The notes under the pieces: generated by a model
What the model saw: only the letters and a program-made list of their open reading frames with translations
Told to the model about the DNA's origin: nothing
The model's database searches: none
Source: Pseudomonas oryzihabitans
GTDB taxonomy: Bacteria; Pseudomonadota; Gammaproteobacteria; Pseudomonadales; Pseudomonadaceae
DNA length: 64,000 nt
NCBI RefSeq assembly: GCF_024652905.1
Contig: NZ_CP102428.1
Coordinates: forward strand, 4,262,001-4,326,000
Reading direction: 5' to 3'
Made by a program: the position numbers and the translations under genes
In this document: piece by piece, positions 61,273 through 64,000 of the stretch
Position numbering within the stretch: position 1 is the stretch's first letter
Layout: each line of letters opens with the position of its first letter

Positions 61273-62358
61273 ATGTCCGTACGCCTGCCCCTGCAGCCTG
61301 AGCAATTCACCGCATGCGAGCGCACCCTGCTCGCTAGCGACGCCTTCCAGGTGCGCGCCTGGACCTATCCTTCCGGGGTCCGCGCCCTGGCGCTGGAGAA
61401 TCGCCGCGGCCGGCTGATCGTACTGCCCTACCAGGGGCAGATGGTCTGGGACGCCAGCTTCGACGGCTGCCGCCTGACCATGCCCGGATTGTTCGACCAG
61501 CCGCGGCCGACCCGGCGGATCATCGAGACCTATGGCTGCTTCATGTTCCACGCCGGGGTGCTGCGCAACGGCTGCCCGGCGCCGGAGGACAGCCACGAGC
61601 TGCACGGCGAACTGCCCTGCGCGCCGCTGGACGAGGCCTGGCTGGAGCTGGGCCGGGACGCGGAGGGTGACTTCCTTCGCCTGGGCGGGCGCCATGACTA
61701 CGCCATGGGCTTTGGCGACCGCTATCGTGCCCAGCCCAGCGTGACCCTGAGGCCGGACAGCGCCCTGTTCGAGCTGGGCCTGGAAGTGGAAAACCAGGCC
61801 GGCCAGCCCATGGACCTCATGTACATGGCCCACATGAACTACGCCTACGTACCTGGCGGCCGCTTCCATGAGCCTCTCGGCGTGGCCCGCACCCGGGTAC
61901 GCACCAGCGTGCCGGCTCATGTGCGGCCGACCGCCGACTGGCAGGCCTTCATCGCCGAGCTGGCCGAAGAGTCGGAACGCCTGCGGGTGCTGGATGCGCC
62001 CGCGCGCTACCAGCCGGAAATCGTCAGCTTCATCGATGCGCCGGGCACCGACGCGGCGGGGGAAGCGCACTTCCTGCTGGAGCATCCGAGCGGCGCCGCC
62101 TTCTACACGGCCTATCGCCCAGAGAGCTTGCCCCATGCCACGCGCTGGGTGCTGCACAATCCCGACCAGCAGGTGGCGGCCTTCGTGCTGCCGGCGACCT
62201 GCGAGCCGGAGGGCTATCTGGCCGAGACCGCCAAGGGGCAGGTGCAGCAGCTGCAGCCGGGTGAACGGCGCACCTTCAGCGTGCGCACCGGCTACCTTGC
62301 CGCCGCCGAGCGCGAGGCGCTGCTGACGCGCCTGGCCGACCCGGCGCGGATCAGGTAA
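61273..62358 (+). CDS. deoX: DUF4432 aldose 1-epimerase-like protein (DeoX-type)
   Basis: A 361-residue protein of the galactose mutarotase-like superfamily. RRGRLIVLPYQGQMVWDASFDG near residue 40, GCFMFHAGVLRNG and MNYAYVPGGRFHEP are the DUF4432 pattern. DeoX of Salmonella is this type and is thought to act on deoxyribose anomers, though its exact reaction is not settled. It begins 13 bases after deoP and its last 8 bases overlap the 3' end of the convergent deoR-family gene. Confidence 0.82.
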   Translation: MSVRLPLQPEQFTACERTLLASDAFQVRAWTYPSGVRALALENRRGRLIVLPYQGQMVWDASFDGCRLTMPGLFDQPRPTRRIIETYGCFMFHAGVLRNGCPAPEDSHELHGELPCAPLDEAWLELGRDAEGDFLRLGGRHDYAMGFGDRYRAQPSVTLRPDSALFELGLEVENQAGQPMDLMYMAHMNYAYVPGGRFHEPLGVARTRVRTSVPAHVRPTADWQAFIAELAEESERLRVLDAPARYQPEIVSFIDAPGTDAAGEAHFLLEHPSGAAFYTAYRPESLPHATRWVLHNPDQQVAAFVLPATCEPEGYLAETAKGQVQQLQPGERRTFSVRTGYLAAAEREALLTRLADPARIR

Positions 62359-63115
62359 GCAGTTGCGCGCCGTTCGCCTCGATCCGCTCGCGATAGCTGC
62401 GCGGAATGCGCCCGTCGCTGACCACCAAGTCGAAGTCGTCGAGCGCCGCGAAATGCGCGGCGCGCACCACGTCGAACTTGGTATGGTCGACCAGCAGCAG
62501 CCGCTGCTGGGCCTGGCGCAGGACCTTCTGCTTGACCTCGACCTCGTTGAAGTTGAAGCAGGTGACGCCGAAGTCCTCGCTCACCCCGGCCGCCGAGACG
62601 AAGGCGTGGGTGAGGCGCACGCTGTCGAGCACCCCGGTCTCCAGGCGACTCTCGAAGATCTGGTTCTTGCGCTGGAAGGTGCCACCGCACACCACCAGGG
62701 TGCAGTTGACCTTCTGCTGCAGCTTGAGCAGCACGTTGAGCGAATGGCAGACGGCGGTGAATTCCAGGTCATCGGGAATGAAGTCCACCACGAAGGGCGT
62801 GGTGGTCCCGCAATCGAGGAAGACGGTGTCGCCGGCGCGGATCTGCGCCGCGGCCAGGCGACCGATGCGGCGCTTTTCCTCGACCTGGCGCAGGTCCTGT
62901 TCCACCACCTGGTAGCCGGGCGCCTCGCTGCCGCCGACATCGCGGGTGACGTGACCGCCGAGCAGCCGCAGGCCGTCCGGTGGGAGCCGCAGGTCACGTC
63001 TCAGGGTCATTTCCGAGACACCCAGCAGCTGGGCCATCTCGCGCAGGTGAATGGCGTGCTGATCCTGCAGCGCCTGGTGCATCAGCTTGAGCCGAGCGGC
63101 TTTCTTGCTATCCAT
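62351..63115 (-). CDS. DeoR family repressor of the deoxyribose genes
   Basis: A 254-residue regulator: helix-turn-helix at about residues 18-42 (IHLREMAQLLGVSEMTLRRDL) and a DeoR-type sugar-phosphate sensor domain (FLDCGTTTPFVVDFIPDD, VCGGTFQRKNQIFE, DHTKFDVVRAAHF). It is divergent from deoC by 94 bases and convergent with deoX. It probably senses deoxyribose-5-phosphate, as E. coli DeoR does, and corresponds to DeoQ in Salmonella. Binding sites: see 58898-58920 and 63165-63172. Confidence 0.9.
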   Translation of the reverse strand: MDSKKAARLKLMHQALQDQHAIHLREMAQLLGVSEMTLRRDLRLPPDGLRLLGGHVTRDVGGSEAPGYQVVEQDLRQVEEKRRIGRLAAAQIRAGDTVFLDCGTTTPFVVDFIPDDLEFTAVCHSLNVLLKLQQKVNCTLVVCGGTFQRKNQIFESRLETGVLDSVRLTHAFVSAAGVSEDFGVTCFNFNEVEVKQKVLRQAQQRLLLVDHTKFDVVRAAHFAALDDFDLVVSDGRIPRSYRERIEANGAQLLT

Positions 63116-63164
63116 GAGGGGTGCGCTACGGGAGTCCGACTAGAGGTGCGGGCCGCACCAACCA

Positions 63165-63172
63165 AGAATTCT
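63165..63172. promoter_or_regulatory. DeoR-like operator core upstream of deoC
   Basis: AGAATTCT equals the core of the E. coli DeoR operator (TGTTAGAATTCTAACA) and lies in the repressor-deoC divergent gap, 37 bases before the deoC start. It abuts another small dyad, TGATC-C-GATCA (63172-63182). An EcoRI-like palindrome of eight bases can occur by chance, so this is tentative. Confidence 0.35.
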
Positions 63173-63209
63173 GATCCGATCATACGCTACCCGTGCCTGA
63201 GGAGGCCCC

Positions 63210-63887
63210 ATGCAGCTTGAACCCGGCGAACTCGCCAAGACCATCGACCACACCCTGCTCGCCGCCGATGCCCGCCGCGCCCAGATCGAGCGCCTGTGCC
63301 AGGAGGCGCGAACCCATGGCTTCTACTCGGTGTGCGTGAATTCCGCCCAGGTCCCCCACGCCGCGGCGCAACTGGCCGGCAGTGCGGTCAAGGTCTGCGC
63401 GGTGGTGGGCTTTCCGCTCGGCGCCGGGCTGAGCGCGGCCAAGGCCTTCGAAGCCGAGCAGGCCATCGCCGCCGGGGCGGGGGAGATCGACATGGTGCTC
63501 AATATCGGCTGGCTCAAGGATGGCCTGCTGGATGAGGTCTCCGCCGACATCGCCGCGGTCCAGGCCGCCTGCGGTGCGGTACCGCTCAAGGTGATCCTGG
63601 AGACTGGTCTGCTCGACGAGCCTCAGAAGCGCCAGGCCTGTCGGATCTGTCGCGACCTCGGGGTCGCCTTCGTCAAGACCTCGACCGGTTTCGGCCACGG
63701 TGGCGCGACCCTGGAGGACGTGCGGCTGATGCGCGAGGAGGTGGGCCCGGACATGGGCGTGAAGGCCTCCGGCGGCGTCCGCGACCGGGCCACCGCCCAG
63801 GCCATGCTGGACGCCGGCGCGACCCGCCTGGGGACCAGTTCGGGCGTGGCCATCGTCAGCGGCGGCGAGGGTGGCGCGGGGTATTAG
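63210..63887 (+). CDS. deoC: Deoxyribose-phosphate aldolase
   Basis: DeoC splits 2-deoxyribose-5-phosphate into glyceraldehyde-3-phosphate and acetaldehyde. The 225-residue TIM-barrel protein shows [55 protein letters not shown] with a structural Lys-Glu pair, [15 protein letters not shown] with the Schiff-base Lys, and [11 protein letters not shown] with the second Lys. A GGAGG ribosome site lies at 63200-63204. It completes the pathway begun by the kinase and permease. Confidence 0.96.
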   Translation: MQLEPGELAKTIDHTLLAADARRAQIERLCQEARTHGFYSVCVNSAQVPHAAAQLAGSAVKVCAVVGFPLGAGLSAAKAFEAEQAIAAGAGEIDMVLNIGWLKDGLLDEVSADIAAVQAACGAVPLKVILETGLLDEPQKRQACRICRDLGVAFVKTSTGFGHGGATLEDVRLMREEVGPDMGVKASGGVRDRATAQAMLDAGATRLGTSSGVAIVSGGEGGAGY

Positions 63888-63899
63888 AGCAGGACGCCT

Positions 63900-63978
63900 G
63901 TAGGTTGAGCGCAGCGAAGCCCAACGATGCCGCCTTGTGTTGGGCTTCGGCGGAGGAGCCGCCTCAGCCCAACCTACG
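63900..63978. repeat. Palindromic GTAGGTTGGG repeat pair, copy C
   Basis: GTAGGTTGAGCGCAGCGAAG...CCCAACG, then TGTTGGGCTTCG...CCCAACCTACG; same unit order as copy A. The first unit lacks six bases (TGGGCT/TGGGTT) seen in copies A and B. It begins 13 bases after deoC and could end its transcript. Confidence 0.85.
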
Positions 63979-64000
63979 AGTGCTACCCCGGTCCTTGCCG

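Overview
The window is high-GC chromosomal DNA from a Pseudomonas. Its first two thirds follow, almost gene for gene, the P. aeruginosa block that runs from fimX (PA4959) back to ygiQ (PA4928). The order is fimX, a PilZ-like gene, psd, rhdA, an HDOD gene, motAB, rsgA, orn, queG, nnr, tsaE, amiB, mutL, miaA, hfq, hflX, hflK, hflC, hisZ, purA, tRNA-Leu, rnr, rlmB, rpsF, rpsR, a DUF2232 gene, rplI, dnaB and ygiQ. Several departures from that order (no DUF2065 gene after hflC, a D-Ala-D-Ala ligase where alr usually sits, two tandem tRNA-Leu genes) point to a species outside P. aeruginosa, perhaps near the P. oryzihabitans group. The species guess is inference.

Layout. 1-5936 (minus strand): cyclic-di-GMP and twitching-motility genes, phosphatidylserine decarboxylase, a rhodanese and an HDOD protein. 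6054-11990: the MotAB stator, a nitroreductase, RsgA, a membrane methyltransferase, oligoribonuclease and a TRIC/UPF0126 membrane protein. 12088-14698: an accessory insertion made of a PAAR-DUF2235 (Tle1-type) type VI secretion lipase, broken by a one-base frameshift, and an overlapping DUF2931 lipoprotein (probable immunity protein) that carries a perfect 60-bp internal duplication. 14715-28790: queG divergent from the nnr-tsaE-amiB-mutL-miaA-hfq-hflX-hflK-hflC superoperon, then hisZ and purA. 28791-29926: terminators, a probable gene relic and two identical tRNA-Leu(CAG) genes. 29927-39114: RNase R with a repetitive basic tail, RlmB, an orphan receiver protein, the S6-S18-L9 operon, DnaB and a Ddl paralogue.

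The remaining third is accessory metabolism. 39195-44731: a GtrII-like membrane glycosyltransferase, an aromatic amino acid permease and YgiQ. 44898-46197: quinate/shikimate dehydrogenase with a type II dehydroquinase, a probable catabolic pair. 46332-52220: a urtABCDE urea ABC importer whose operon is interrupted by two different families of palindromic repeats. 52562-58715: a catabolic module of unknown substrate (HIBADH-like dehydrogenase, aldehyde dehydrogenase, M20 amidohydrolase, LysR regulator, DUF3100 permease). Two of its control regions share the element GTATTGG-N20-CATACTCG with identical spacing. 58954-63887: a complete deoxyribose pathway (kinase, permease, DUF4432 mutarotase-like protein, DeoR-family repressor, DeoC aldolase) with two candidate operators.

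The best leads for something new are the shared regulatory element of the unknown catabolic module, the frameshifted type VI effector with its duplicated partner, and the repetitive C-terminus of RNase R. Everything was read by eye; no database search was run.
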